Shown here: piece after piece, positions 11,898 through 23,202 of the stretch
How positions within the stretch are numbered: the first letter of the stretch is position 1
Layout: every line of letters begins with the position of its first letter
From: Hyalella azteca
Taxonomy: Eukaryota; Arthropoda; Malacostraca; Amphipoda; Hyalellidae
Direction: 5' to 3'
DNA: 64,000 nucleotides
NCBI RefSeq assembly: GCF_000764305.2
Contig: NW_025930575.1
Location: 1 to 64,000, forward strand
Notes under the pieces: generated by a model
What the model was told of the DNA's origin: nothing
The model's database searches: none
Seen by the model: the letters and a program-made list of their open reading frames with translations, nothing else
Translations under genes and position numbers: made by a program

Positions 11898-14800
11898 CTG
11901 CACACAGCATGGCATAAACATAAATGAAGTCTTGATGCCTATAGAAACACTATAAAAATTCATTCGACAAATAATTTGAAGAGCAAAATTAATTTTTCTA
12001 GGATTATCGATAATTTGGGCATAGCAGAAATTCATGGTCTAAAGAAAACGAGCTGTAAGTTTGATTGCTTTACTCGGGTTAGGACACACCATACCTCTTC
12101 TAAAGACGAAAATAGCACTTCAGTGCAGGAAAAAATAGCTTACTTTTGGAAGAGACTGCTGCATGGGCCTGGTGATATGTAGAGGCATCACCGAGTCCAA
12201 CTTATATGATGCCTTCGTCAGCACAATGCACGACAACCAAGCTCCCAGTGGGCAGTTCGTTCCTTTACTCTGAAACATAAATGCATGAAATACGTCAGAA
12301 ACGATAAAGAATTTCCTCTACTCTCTACATTTACATTGACAATACGAGTAACGACTAGGAACTGCCTTCATTCTCTAACTTTGCATTGAAAATCGAGCAA
12401 CGACTAGGCACTTCTTCCGCTCTCTTAGGAGGGCATTAACAAATGGAGGAACGTCTTCATTCTCTAACTTTGCATTGACAATCGAGCAACGACTTCTTTC
12501 ACTCTCTAGTTTAGAATTGACAATTCGAATAACAGGCTCCAATACAACGCCTTCACAGCAGGATGTAGAATAAATCTCTCATTATTCACAGTAACCAACG
12601 ATGCAAAAGCGGTCAAATAACATCACATGGGATTAGAAATCACTGACCAAACAATGTCATGCCTACCATAACATATACGTATTCTTTCTCGAACTTTGTT
12701 TGCATGATATCGGAGAATTAACTCAACAGCCTCAACTTTAGCCAATGACAATTTGCTCCGAATTAACTTTGGACGTAAAATTTTCTAAGGTCTCTGGATA
12801 TCAATTTTGAAAGTTATTAAACAAAATTTGCCACGGGATGCAAGATTGGACCTTGTTGTAGAGTAAGTAAGGGGCGTGGAGAACCGCGTCAGCGAGCGTG
12901 GCCAGCAGCTGAGCGAGGTGAGAGGGGGGAGGAGTTTGCTGCATGGCGGCCACAACTGCCTTGTCGAGACCCTGCAGCAGCGACATGCAGCACCGCTGCA
13001 TCTGGTGTTTACTAGCAAGAGTCTGCACAGTAAGGAATAATGTTCAAAATAAGTTGCAGTTCCGTTAAAATCAACATCTAGCCCATCATTGAATTCATTA
13101 TCTTTAACGTCGAACAAGTGACTCCAATATCACAGTGTAAATATAATGAATTAATAGCGAACTTTAGAACTGCATATAGGAGTACAGAAGAATTAAAAAT
13201 GTTGATTTTTAGCTAGACGCATAAACTATAAAGCTGCCCGAAAGAGATTCTTAGTGAGTGAGTTTCTTTATAAAAGAAATTTAAATTATGCTAAATTCTT
13301 AATATTAAATAAATCAAACAAAAAAAAAGAGAGTGGTACAAAAGTAATCATAATAAGTGAAGAGACTGGAACATAGGAGTGATACTAACGGCCGCATTCT
13401 GGTGCTCTCTGGACAGAGCTTTTACGAGGGAAAGCAACGCCGCGAAGGGGCAGGCGGGAGGGTTGGGCAGGAAGCCTCTGACGACGCCCAGCTCCATAAC
13501 GGGGGCAACAAGGGCGAGGAGCTGAGTGTTGTCACTGCCCAGCGCCGCGACGTAACAGAAGAAGCGCGACACCATCGCCTCCTCTTGTACGTGCAGGGAA
13601 CCTGGAGGTTGAGGCACCAGCGACACTTCAGTCACCAGCAAGCGACGGCCTTCAACGTTGGAAGGGCGGCGGCTGAGTGACGGCAGCAGCAGTACACTCA
13701 GGTAACGCAGCTGACACCTTCAGTGTAATCGTTAAGATATAATGAAATTAGAACGTTGCGGTAACAGGACCAGCTATTCTATTAGTTTCTCATCAGGCCT
13801 CATGAACTAATGCCTCGATTTTCAATTACCATATCATCCCTTTCAGAAATGGTTGGATTATTATATTAGCTTATAATTAATTATATTATATTTATTAGCT
13901 TATAATATACTAATTAAAATTTGCTTCATCTTTTCAGGTGTGTAAAACAAATTTTGAACAAATTTCATTATTGTGTCACAGTAACACATCGGTTGCAACA
14001 CAGGCTACTCACTCTATGTTCACTCGTTCACTACAAAGAAAGTGATTAAAAATAACGGATGCTGCTTCTTTATGGTTCACTCTGTAGTCAGAGGCACCAG
14101 AAGCCTTAAAGGCGATGTTAGAAGCGTCCATATTAGAGCTGCAGGGGCTCTTGGTGGCGGGTATGACGGTGACTTGGTTGAGGGTTGCAAGGGCGGCGTG
14201 TGAGAGGGTGAGGGCAGCGGCCGCGTCAGAGAGCTCCTCAGGAGGCGTCTGCGTGGTGCTGTGCTGCAGCAGGAAGCTCCCCACGCTGCGCTCTATGCTC
14301 GCCACCAGCTGGTCGCCTGAGGCTGCACAAAGTCTGCACAGCGCTACCTCCATCTTCCGGGATTTCTGGTATGATGAACTCCACGCTCGTACACAATCCT
14401 TAATTGCTCTTAGTTTGTTCTCTCCCACGTTCAGCCACTGTTCCCGCCAGATATGGCGGATGCTTGCCTTGATGATAGGGTGAACAAAAAGGCCAAAAAG
14501 GCCTATAACTCAATATGTACTAGTAGGTATATTTGTAGGTTCCGGTGTAAAAATTTAATTTTTTTAGTTAATTAGGAAGTGCCCCTTAAAACCACTATCA
14601 TAAATTTTAGCCAACGAACGAAATTGAAAAAACTAAATGGCGGAATTTGTCCGGTAAAAAATGAAAGTCTGGCAACCCTCTTCCATAATAGTACTAGAAA
14701 AATGAAACAAAAGTACAAGATGAAACAATCGTAGTCAACGTGTTAAATGACAATGAAGCACTACACATTCACAGCAACTAACCAGTACTTCAGTCTGCTG

Positions 14801-17800
14801 CTTTAAATGAATACTTCGTGCTGCGCGCATAGATGAATTTTTTCCCAGAGCAATAAATTAAAAGCTGTCCCCAGCTTTTAATTTTATTTTTTTCCAAATT
14901 TAATTTTAATTTTTCCAATACCGTATTTAACTTAATACTCTCAACTGTCTGCGCTTTTAATTCTAATTTTTTCCAAAATTTAATTCTAATTTTTCCTATA
15001 TTTAATTTAATACTCTCAACTGCCTGCCCCAGCCTAGACTCAGAAAACGAATGGGCCACACTATCCAAATAGTGACACACTTTCTCATCCACAGCACATG
15101 ATCAGAGCGCACCTAGCACAGATACGTCTTTTTCGACGTGCCAAAGTGTGTCAGGATGACCTACTCAACAACAGAAAGTACATCGCTATTAGGACCAAGT
15201 CATTCATTTCTAAGAGAAACGTCGTTCATTTCTCAGAGAAACGTCGTTCATTTCTCAGAGAAACGTCGTTCATTTCTCAGAGAAACGTCGTTCATTTCTC
15301 AGAGAAACATCGTTCATTTCTCAGAGAGTCGTTCATTTCTCAGAGAGTCGTTCACTTCTCAGAGATCGTACTGACCAGCACCAGGTCCGGCCGAGTAGAG
15401 CACGGGCGCCAGCGACGTCGTGATGCTCACCAGCAGCTGCTGCAGGTCAGCGCAGCTACAGGTCCCCAGCAGCCCTTCCAGCCAACCATCTGCAGCACAT
15501 GCGTCATATCAAGTAAACCATCATGTAAGTAAGTAAATAAGTAAGTAAGTAAGATCAAATAAGTAAACCTCATCATGGTATCGTATTAAAACATCCACGA
15601 GCTGTTACTAGCAACAACTTTGCATGAAATGTAGTTATTGTACACAAACAATTAATCAATCAGAAGCTAACGAAAATAAACTGAGAAATTCGATGGTGAT
15701 AAAACTTAGTATATCGCAGAAGTTCATGTTCTGGGGCACTGGGCGAATTATTCATATTTTAGTTTGGTAATTCTCGCAAATACAAACTGGTCCTGCCTTT
15801 CCATCTATAACAGAAAGAAGCTCAGCAACTTGAATCAAGCGTTTATTTTAGCACTGACACATTCAAATAGTTGTCACCTTATCATGAGATTGGACCAAGC
15901 CCATAGGAGATCATTTTGTCCCACGAAATACGAGCATTATTGAAAAAAATATAACTCAGTACTCACTGCAGTGAATGACTGAGAGCGCATTTTCTCGTCG
16001 ACGAAATCGTGGTCACGGACGGACGGACGGACGGACAGACAGACAGACAGACAGAAGGACATGACGAGCACAATAGTGCATTTTTAAATGAGAGAATGCG
16101 CTAAAAACGCGCGTGGTGTGTGGGCACGCGGATATTTCTCACCAAAGAGCCGGTGTTGGCCAAGGGCGAGGTTCCTGGAGCTGCAACAAACCTCGGCGGC
16201 CGCGGCGCAGAACGCACACAAAGCTCGCCCAGCCTCCCTGCACGTGGTAGGTAGGAGAACGATAACAGTGAGGGCAAACAATCAAATACAAGACAGACAG
16301 TAAAAAAAACTCTTGATTGAAACGCTGACAATATATGATGTTTCAATTGACAATATATGATCTGCTTCAACTGACAATTTATGATCTGCTTCAATTGAAA
16401 ATATATGAATGAATTTTAATTTATTATGAATGATGATCTGCTTAATTTATGATCTGCTTCAAATGACAATATATATGATCTGCCTCAATTGACAACATAT
16501 GATCTGCTTCAATTGACAATATATGATCTGCTTCAATTGACAATATATGATCTGCTTCAATTGACAAGATATGATCTGCTTCAATTGACAATATTTGATC
16601 TGCTTCAATTGACAAGATATGATCTGCTTCAATTGACAAGATATGATCTGCTTCAATTGACAAGATATNGCTTGGACCAAGCCCATAGCAGTTCATTTTG
16701 CCCACGAAATACGAGCTTTATTAAAAAAATGTAACTCAGTACTCACAGCAGTGAATGACAGAGAGCGCATTTTCTCGTCGACGAAATCGTGGTCACGGAC
16801 GGACGGACGGACAGACAGACAGACGGACATGACGAGTACAATAGTGCATTTTTTCATAAATGAGAAAATGCGCTAAAAACGCGCGTGGTAAGTGGGCACG
16901 CGTATATTTCTCACCAAAGAGCCGGTGTTGGCCAAGGGCGAGGTTCCTGGAGCTGCAACAAACCTCGGCGGCCGCGGCGCAGAACGCACACAAAGCTCGC
17001 CCAGCCTCCCTGCACGTGGTAGGTAGGAGAACGATAACAGTGAGGGCAAACAATCAAATACAAGACAGACAGTAAAAAAAACTCTTGATTGAAACGCTGA
17101 CAATATATGATGTTTCAATTGACAATATATGATCTGCTTCAACTGACAATTTATGATCTGCTTCAATTGAAAATATATGAATGAATTTTAATTTATTATG
17201 AATGATGATCTGCTTAATTTATGATCTGCTTCAAATGACAATATATATGATCTGCCTCAATTGACAACATATGATCTGCTTCAATTGACAATATATGATC
17301 TGCTTCAATTGACAATATATGATCTGCTTCAATTGACAATATATGATCTGCTTCAATTGACAATATATATGATCTGCTTCAATTCAAGCCTTATAGCACG
17401 AAAACCTTCTTTGCCTGAATATAATGAATGTATTTATTTTTTTTATCCTTCAGTCTAAATAGCGAGTGAATGACAAGCCTACGGAGATAAGACTACGTCC
17501 TAATAATTGATTCAAGTTTAGGTCCCCATTTTTGGGTCTGATCTCCGGCCTATCTCAATTGAACAATTTTAATTTATTGCAAGTCTTCATAGTTGTTCTA
17601 TTCACGATGTTAGTAATGGCAATGCCTAAAATCAGGTCAGAATTTGCATGAATTTTCACCTGGTTTATATGATCGTTAGCAACCGGAAGCGAATAATTTA
17701 GTTTGTAAAGAAATATTGAACGCTCATGAAGCCAGCTTACCTCTGGATGAGTATATCGCGCGTGGACGTGTGTAGCTGAGCTACCTGTCTCTTATACACA

Positions 17801-20800
17801 TCTAGATGTGTATAAGAGACAGTGACAATACATATGATCTGCTTCAATTGACAAGCTATGATCTGCTTCAATTGACAAGCTATGATCTGCTTCAATTGAC
17901 AATATATATGATCTGCTTCAATTCAAGCCTTATAGCACGAAAACCTTCTTTGCCTGAATATAATGAATGTATTTATTTTTTTTATCCTTCAGTCTAAATA
18001 GCGAGTGAATGACAAGCCTACGGAGATAAGACTACGTCCTAATAATTGATTCAAGTTTAGGTCCCCATTTTTGGGTCTGATCTCCGGCCTATCTCAATTG
18101 AACAATTTTAATTTATTGCAAGTCTTCATAGTTGTTCTATTCACGATGTTAGTAATGGCAATGCCTAAAATCAGGTCAGAATTTGCATGAATTTTCACCT
18201 GGTTTATATGATCGTTAGCAACCGGAAGCGAATAATTTAGTTTGTAAAGAAATATTGAACGCTCATGAAGCCAGCTTACCTCTGGATGAGTATATCGCGC
18301 GTGGACGTGTGTAGCTGAGCTACAGCAGACACAAACGTCATGAGTGGGGCGCCTGCCGNGTTATCCTACCACACAAATTCAATGTGCCGCTAATATACTA
18401 GCTACCAACTGGAAAATTCGTTATCCTACCACACAAATTCAATATACATAAGAGTAGCTACCAGTAGCAGCTAGAAAATTCAAAGTATTTTCAGAGTGAG
18501 GTCCAGCACTAAGCAAAAATTTCATCAGAAGATGCAAATCAATTTTATTCCATTTCACTGTTTTGTCCCTTTCATAAGAATGCTAATGAGTATAAAATAA
18601 TACTGGATGCATAGAAATCTCAATTGTGAGAATTTGATATAACCGTAATTTAATGAAAGTAAACCTGCGAATTTATTATCAACGGTACAAGCGCTTCAGA
18701 AAACCTGGGTAATATTTTGTGTGAACTACACTGCACGCATTAAGAAATGACATAAATTGGAAGTGAATTCATTATATTGGTAAATTCCAAAACTTATGGG
18801 ATATCCAAACTGGCGAACAAGAAATCAACAGAGCATAAGATTTGTTGATTAACACTCGCCAACAATTCTGAGGAAGATGTTCCAGGAGGACTCATTGGAA
18901 GACAGCTGCGTGGGATCGCTGCTGCGCTGTCTAGCGGCCACGACCCACTCGCGAGCTTGGGAACTGAAACGAGAAGGAAATATTTACCAACGAATTCCTA
19001 CAGCAATGCTGGAATAAATGTAGCAGGTCAATGAAGTCCATATTCATTTTATCTGGATGAAGTTGGAGGAACAGATCTGTCTACCTGACTCGTTTAAGGT
19101 TTGTTTGGTAAGCAATAGGACTGTCATTTTTCCATCGCTTCATTATGCAGCGCGCATGCGCTAACTGGATTAGTATAGTATGTTTTTGGCTAACGACCGA
19201 TAGGTTGGCCAATGGTTTAAGAGCATCCAGAGCGTCAGGACAAACGTTCTGCACAACTTATTATTTCGAGCGGCGCAAGCTGCCAAGATCCTGTTAGACT
19301 TCTAAAAAATATTTCCTTTCGTTGTTCTTTTAAGTGAGTAAACAAGAAGTCCAAGAGGGGCGAGGTAAAGTTGGGTAACTTTCAGTCGGCTGCAATGTGT
19401 TCTTGCAACCGATTGAACTTTCGTTCCAAGTCGCTTTATAATTTTCACGAAGCTGTCAAACTTGGAGTTGATGGTTTTTTTTATGAAGGAGGCATCACAT
19501 TTAGGCGATGATAAATTTGTTCCCTGCGTAAAAACAATTAGCCAACAATATGTTCAGCTGTGAACTCCTTTACCGAACCCAATCAGAGAATGCGTGCTCC
19601 AAATACTATCGCGAGGAAAAAAACTAACCTATTACATTTCAGACAAACCCTAAACTTCAATTTAAAAAATTAAAATATCGTTTTAGTGTAGTTTTTACAA
19701 GGTAAATCACTTCCAGACATGCTGACCTGACACACGCAAGTCCGTGCATAGAATTAGCCCCCGTGAGGAGGAAGGAGCTGTCAAGGTTTCTTGCAAAATA
19801 TTTCTCCCACACGAGCATTGCCACCTGGAGGCAGCGGGGCTCAGCCACCCACATCGATGTAAGATGCACGCAACACCGCATGACGCGACGCATAGACTCC
19901 TCAGGTAAACTGGACTTGACAGGAGCTGTGGTGCTGCTGCCTGCAGCAACAGACGCGCTACCTCCGCTGCTGTTGCCGCTGCTGCTGCTTGATAACTGAT
20001 GTCTTGTAGGACGCTCCGTCAACAGATGATTCAGCAGCTCCATTAACAGCTGCGCGCCAGTGACCATACGAGGCTAAAAAGTTCAACAGATGTTAGCTTA
20101 AATGTAGTAGGGTTTTGACCAATAATAAAAGGAAAATTCGTCCGATTTGAACTGTAAATAACACAAGCACCTTTTAAGCACGTGAAACCCATTTCTGTTA
20201 GGGTCATTATCGTATTATAACGAACGACAGCTACTTAATGAATTTATTATTTACTAGCATACCATCATCAGGATGAGAAATTAACAAGTTATCACACATA
20301 AAAGCTACTCACATCTTTAGAAGGGATGGCATGCCCGTGCTCGTTGAAGCATAAACATTTAGCAAATGTTAGCAAGATCTCAAAAGGAAGAGCAGGATGA
20401 ATGCCTTTGAGCTCGGCTGGAGGAAGCTGAGGTAACGAGGAAGACTGAGCACCGAGGTTCAAAACGGAATCTTGCACTTGACGTGAGAGGAAGAGAAGCC
20501 GTGGTCGAAGCAGGTCCCAAAATGACTGTTTCAAAGATTTTGGTGGGATTATCATCCTGAGAAAAACTTAAGAATTATTTTTGAGTTAGCCGGAAAAAAA
20601 TGCTCCACACACGCATCAGTAAATGACATATGAAATAAAAATTTCATAGGATAATTTCATTTAAATAAATTTATACTATGTTTTTCAGGATGGAAATGAT
20701 ATTCAAGCACATTGATGCTGTAACACACCGAAGTGCCTAGGTCCTGGTGGTGTTGTTGTGACAATAGAAGTACCGTGAGCGCAACTTCATGGCTGCAGCT

Positions 20801-23202
20801 GCAGGGTAAACCTGCTCCCTGTCTTCCATCCTCAGCAGGCATGCTTAAAGAGGCCTTCATAGAATGGAAAACACATTCATATAACATCTTTCAAACTTCT
20901 CCCGCCAATTTTTCATTATTTAAATAAACTACACTGAATTTGCTGCAACTTTATCCACCTTTTACATGAACTACAATGCCATCAACTATTCACTTGCACT
21001 GCTCAGAGGTTTCATTTATTTATCCTTATTTGTCACACTTTTTTTTGAGGCACACTCACCTTGGAAACTTGCCGTGCCATAAGCGTCATCAGGTCCCAGA
21101 GGATAAAGACAACGCACTGAGTGAAGTGACCATCACTGTCACTTAAGCCACTAGCCATCATGGATTGAGCCTCGTGTGCAGTGTTACTAGAAGCCATCAC
21201 TGTGAGCGGCTCCCTCAGTAGAGGTGGACCGGAACAGTATGGGTGACTTGGAGGAACAGGCAACGAGCCTAAACGTGTCTCCAGCATGTATATTATGGCC
21301 AGGCTCCACCATCTTATGTCCAGGTGCAGGTGGAACAGATGATACGCAGCCGATGGACACTGTCACCGTAACATTTAAATCATTAAACATTTATTTAAAC
21401 TAAAATTTGAATCTGCACAGATATATTTTAATCTAAACAATATAAGCAAATTATATAGTTTGAAGTTTTAGGTATATAGAAGCAGTTAATACAATTGCTG
21501 ATAATGATGAGAATCACTACTGAATTTTCAATTGGTATGTTAGCTAGTACAACATTCACAGAGCTCCGGTCATGCAAAATACCTGGTTGCCCAAAGGGGA
21601 CACAGCTGAGGTGACATGTTGATTCAACTCAGACAATGGACCAATATAGTTTAGAAGATCTAAGATATCCCCAATCACATCTGCACATACTGACTTACAA
21701 GCAACCTGTTTAAAAAAAGATTGTATTAAAATATTTCAGTTACATAAAACCAGCAGTTGTGGTTATACTATTTGATTTCAGTTCATGCTTCTTATAATTC
21801 AGTTTTCCAGGAACAATACAAAAATAACTGAATGTGTGGATCCAGCATATTCAGGGCATAGTTTCTGCAAATCATTTCACTGACCTGATTGGGATTGTTC
21901 AAGCTGGTCGATTAGTCATCATCAAATGATACAAAGCATAGTTTTTCATGTTCATTTCAGTAACCTGATTGGAATCACTCAAACTAGTTTTTATGTTCTT
22001 ATCAAAAGATACAGAGCATGATTTCTGATGATCATTTTGCTGACCTGATTGTAATCATTCAAACTAGTCTTTATGTTCTCATGAAAAGATACAAAGCATG
22101 ATTTCTGTTGATCATTTCACTAACCTGATTGGAATCACTCAAACTAGTCTTTATGCTATCATCAAATGATACAAAGCATAGTTTCTGATTATCATTTCAC
22201 TGACCTGATTGGAATCATTCAAACTAGTCTTTATGTTATCATCAAGGAAGCACCAGAGGCAGTTGTACAGCATAACAACTTGCTGCCGCAGCTGCTCTGC
22301 AGTAGTCCACATTGTGCTACCCAACTGAGGCAGGCCAAGAGTAGATACCTTATTGCATTGTTGTTCCAAGACATTGATGCTTTGCCTGGCAGAACAATAA
22401 TATTTTTAGCTAGAATCTGGATTAAATTGGATGCTATAAATAATAAGTTTGACATAAGAAATATTATTGACAAATGGTGATATGTGTAGTTGAAAAATGA
22501 AAATTTGACAGAAGCTTTCTTTGCATTACCTGACTCCATTAATGAAGTGATCCCTGTTGAAAAGTAGCATGTCTGGAGAACAAGGTAATTGAAAGACCAC
22601 AGGCACATCTTGAGTGACAGCATTGCTGCTGCTGCAAAGCTCCTTCCAGGTACACAAGGATTGTCCATGTATCACAGCAGACAGAGCTCCGCTCTGCACT
22701 ATACTGCCTTCAACACCAACTTTCTGATTGAGGAGAGCAGCCCCAGAGCACTCAAATGTGACAAGTCCTCTTGTTGCTGCATTGCCGGCCTCTACAAGTA
22801 CAACATATCAAAACATGACTACATAGCTAATGATATAAAACCACATGATACAGAAATTATATGCACTAAATACAAATATGTAAATGCCACCAAACATTTA
22901 TCAACACACATGAAAATGTAATTATCTATTTTCACATGCCATGACTATTTTGGCCTCTACTTAGAATAACAACTTGATGACTTAGAAATAGCTGAATTTA
23001 TCTATACATGTTTGGCAACTAACATCTGTTATGATTAATATATTTCAATTTCTAGTCTAGGTATTTCTAATGCAATTGCTACAGCAAGATGGTACTTGCC
23101 ATTTTTATTGGAGCTTGTCAGGTGCTGAGCTTCAACTTGCTCAAGAAAATCAATATCAAGAGCATCTTCAGTAAGCCAGTCCTCCCAGTCTGGCGATGGC
23201 AT
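8259..23202 (-). CDS. MMS22L: MMS22L, replication-fork repair scaffold (gene span, 21 coding exons visible)
   Basis: MMS22L binds TONSL in the nucleus and promotes RAD51 loading and recombination at stalled forks. Twenty-one minus-strand coding exons can be chained with GT-AG (two probably GC-AG) boundaries, and every visible junction except the assembly break keeps phase: 23100-23229, 22530-22791, 22205-22385, 21583-21705, 21060-21359, 20727-20887, 20313-20556, 19727-20073, 18860-18963, break, 18280-18358 (cut), 16143-16237 (second copy 16915-17009), 15376-15489, 14013-14502, 13390-13717, 12852-13022, 12144-12269, 11741-11897, 10639-10799, 10075-10238, 8675-8866, 8259-8310. About 1,320 codons are visible; human MMS22L has roughly 1,240 residues. 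Diagnostic matches along the whole length include LFHLHLDIRWWSLAIIYML near the N terminus, VWEKYFARNLDSSF in the middle and TEQKRGTG at the C terminus. The match order is collinear with the vertebrate protein. One coding piece is missing at N18359. Confidence 0.92.
8935..9240 (+). repeat. Minisatellite, about 20-bp unit (GGAGATATCAAGTTGTAAAA)
   Basis: About sixteen head-to-tail copies of a 19-20-bp unit with few substitutions, in the intron between MMS22L exons 8675-8866 and 10075-10238. It begins 70 bp from the splice acceptor of the shorter exon. Confidence 0.9.
9245..10074. other. MMS22L intron remainder
   Basis: AT-rich intronic sequence. A short hydrophobic frame on the minus strand (9530-9778) has no recognisable similarity and is not called as a gene. 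Confidence 0.4.
10261..10397 (+). repeat. Interspersed palindromic repeat, copy 1 (GCGCATTTTCTC family)
   Basis: Starts with CACTCACTGCAGTGAGTGA, contains AGCGCATTTTCTC and ends with the inverse GAGAAAATGCGCT, with a GGAC/ACAG simple repeat between. Related copies are at 15961-16107, 16741-16879, and inverted at 47973-48092 and 57199-57318. It lies close to a splice acceptor of MMS22L. Confidence 0.75.
11096..11284 (+). repeat. 99-bp tandem duplication
   Basis: CACTTAATACTCAGTACGAG and the following sequence through TTACTGCACTGATATATT occur twice with a 99-bp period (11096 and 11195) and a few substitutions. Intronic in MMS22L. Confidence 0.85.
11500..11592 (+). repeat. 24-bp tandem repeat (ATCAGGAAATGGCAACAGAC)
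   Basis: Four near-identical head-to-tail copies in an MMS22L intron. Confidence 0.8.
12144..14502 (-). CDS. MMS22L: MMS22L exons encoding the helical-repeat C-terminal half
   Basis: Exon 14013-14502 (490 nt, phases 2 in and 2 out) encodes VHPIIKASIRHIWREQW and later EELSDAAAALTLSHAAL, matching the ADAAADFTL block of vertebrate MMS22L. Exon 13390-13717 encodes LRYLSVLLLPSL and EEAMVSRFFCYVAALGSDN. Exon 12852-13022 encodes MQRCCMSLLQGLDKAVV and ends at AAG|GTCCAA, a poor donor fixed mainly by phase. Exon 12144-12269 encodes GAWLSCIVLTKASYK and RPMQQSLPK. Composition is GC-rich relative to the introns. The protein is predicted all-helical, as known for this family. Confidence 0.85.
12340..12540 (+). 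repeat. Degenerate tandem repeat around ATTCTCTAACTTTGCATTGA
   Basis: Three to four imperfect copies of a roughly 55-bp unit (CTCTCTA...TTTGCATTGACAATCGAGCAACGACT) in an MMS22L intron. Confidence 0.6.
14860..15010 (+). repeat. Degenerate AT-rich tandem repeat
   Basis: Repeated units of TTTAATTCTAATTTTTTCCAA separated by AATACTCTCAACTG-like spacers, in the intron between MMS22L exons 14013-14502 and 15376-15489. Confidence 0.6.
15206..15365 (+). repeat. 20-21-bp minisatellite (TTCATTTCTCAGAGAAACGTCG)
   Basis: About eight copies, ending ten bases before the splice donor of MMS22L exon 15376-15489. An AAGT microsatellite follows the exon at about 15527-15560. Confidence 0.85.
15376..18358 (-). 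CDS. MMS22L: MMS22L exons around the assembly break, with a duplicated 95-nt exon
   Basis: Exon 18280-18358 (APLMTFVSAVAQLHTSTRD) is cut at its 5' side by the single N at 18359; a shorter copy at 17741-17784 is cut by adapter sequence. It ends AG|GTAAGC in phase with a 95-nt exon encoding EAGRALCAFCAAAAEVCCSS, present twice with identical coding sequence (16915-17009 and 16143-16237). Because 95 is not a multiple of three, only one copy can be used per transcript. Exon 15376-15489 (DGWLEGLLGTCSCADLQQLL) follows in phase. Confidence 0.82.
15893..17375. repeat. About 750-bp tandem duplication containing an MMS22L exon, joined at N16669
   Basis: From GGACCAAGCCCATAG the sequence 15893-16640 is repeated from 16673 on. 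The outer part differs by roughly 5 percent and the part with the 95-nt exon and following intron is identical. The two halves meet at a single N (16669). Both contain a copy of the palindromic GCGCATTTTCTC repeat. Unmerged overlapping contigs (haplotypes) explain this as well as a real duplication does. Confidence 0.85.
16320..16668 (+). repeat. 24-bp minisatellite (GATCTGCTTCAATTGACAATATAT)-type array
   Basis: A 24-bp unit built on GATCTGCTTCAATTGACAA is repeated here and again at 17090-17388 and 17823-17915. The array breaks off at N16669. Reading frames through it are repeat artefacts, not genes. Confidence 0.9.
17369..18323. repeat. 416-bp block duplicated on both sides of adapter sequence
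   Basis: 17369-17784 and 17908-18323 appear identical (from TTCAATTCAAGCCTTATAG to GTAGCTGAGCTAC). Both contain the 3' end of the same MMS22L exon. The first copy stops at a mosaic-end adapter pair, which marks the duplication as an assembly product. Confidence 0.9.
17785..17822. other. Tn5/Nextera mosaic-end adapter pair (contaminant)
   Basis: CTGTCTCTTATACACATCT (17785-17803) is followed directly by its inverse AGATGTGTATAAGAGACAG (17804-17822). This is the 19-bp transposase mosaic end used in Illumina Nextera libraries, placed head to head. It is not natural sequence and marks a chimeric join. Confidence 0.98.
18359..18859. other. Assembly break and AT-rich intron in MMS22L
   Basis: A single N at 18359 truncates the MMS22L exon that ends at 18280. 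Just after it, GTTATCCTACCACACAAATTC occurs twice 60 bp apart. No exon for the expected missing part of MMS22L lies between here and 18860. Confidence 0.6.
18860..20887 (-). CDS. MMS22L: MMS22L central exons 6-9
   Basis: Exon 20727-20887 (starts at MLYECVFHSMKASLS) ends at a weak donor chosen because it keeps phase with the next exon. Exon 20313-20556 encodes SFWDLLRPRLLFL and FNEHGHAIPSKD. Exon 19727-20073 encodes a low-complexity Ser/Gly insert (about 20080-19930) and then CCVHLTSMWVAEPRC and VWEKYFARNLDSSFLLTG, one of the clearest matches to MMS22L. Exon 18860-18963 encodes NESSWNIFLRIV and seems to end at a GC donor (GTTG|GCGAGT), since no in-phase GT is nearby. The sequence that should follow this exon is not present before the break at 18359. 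Confidence 0.85.
18964..19726. other. MMS22L intron
   Basis: No coding frame, RNA gene or repeat recognised. Confidence 0.4.

Noticed and set aside
16442..16734. Frames with HILSIEAD or YDLLQLTI repeats
   Set aside because: Translation of a 24-bp minisatellite; period divisible by three keeps frames open.
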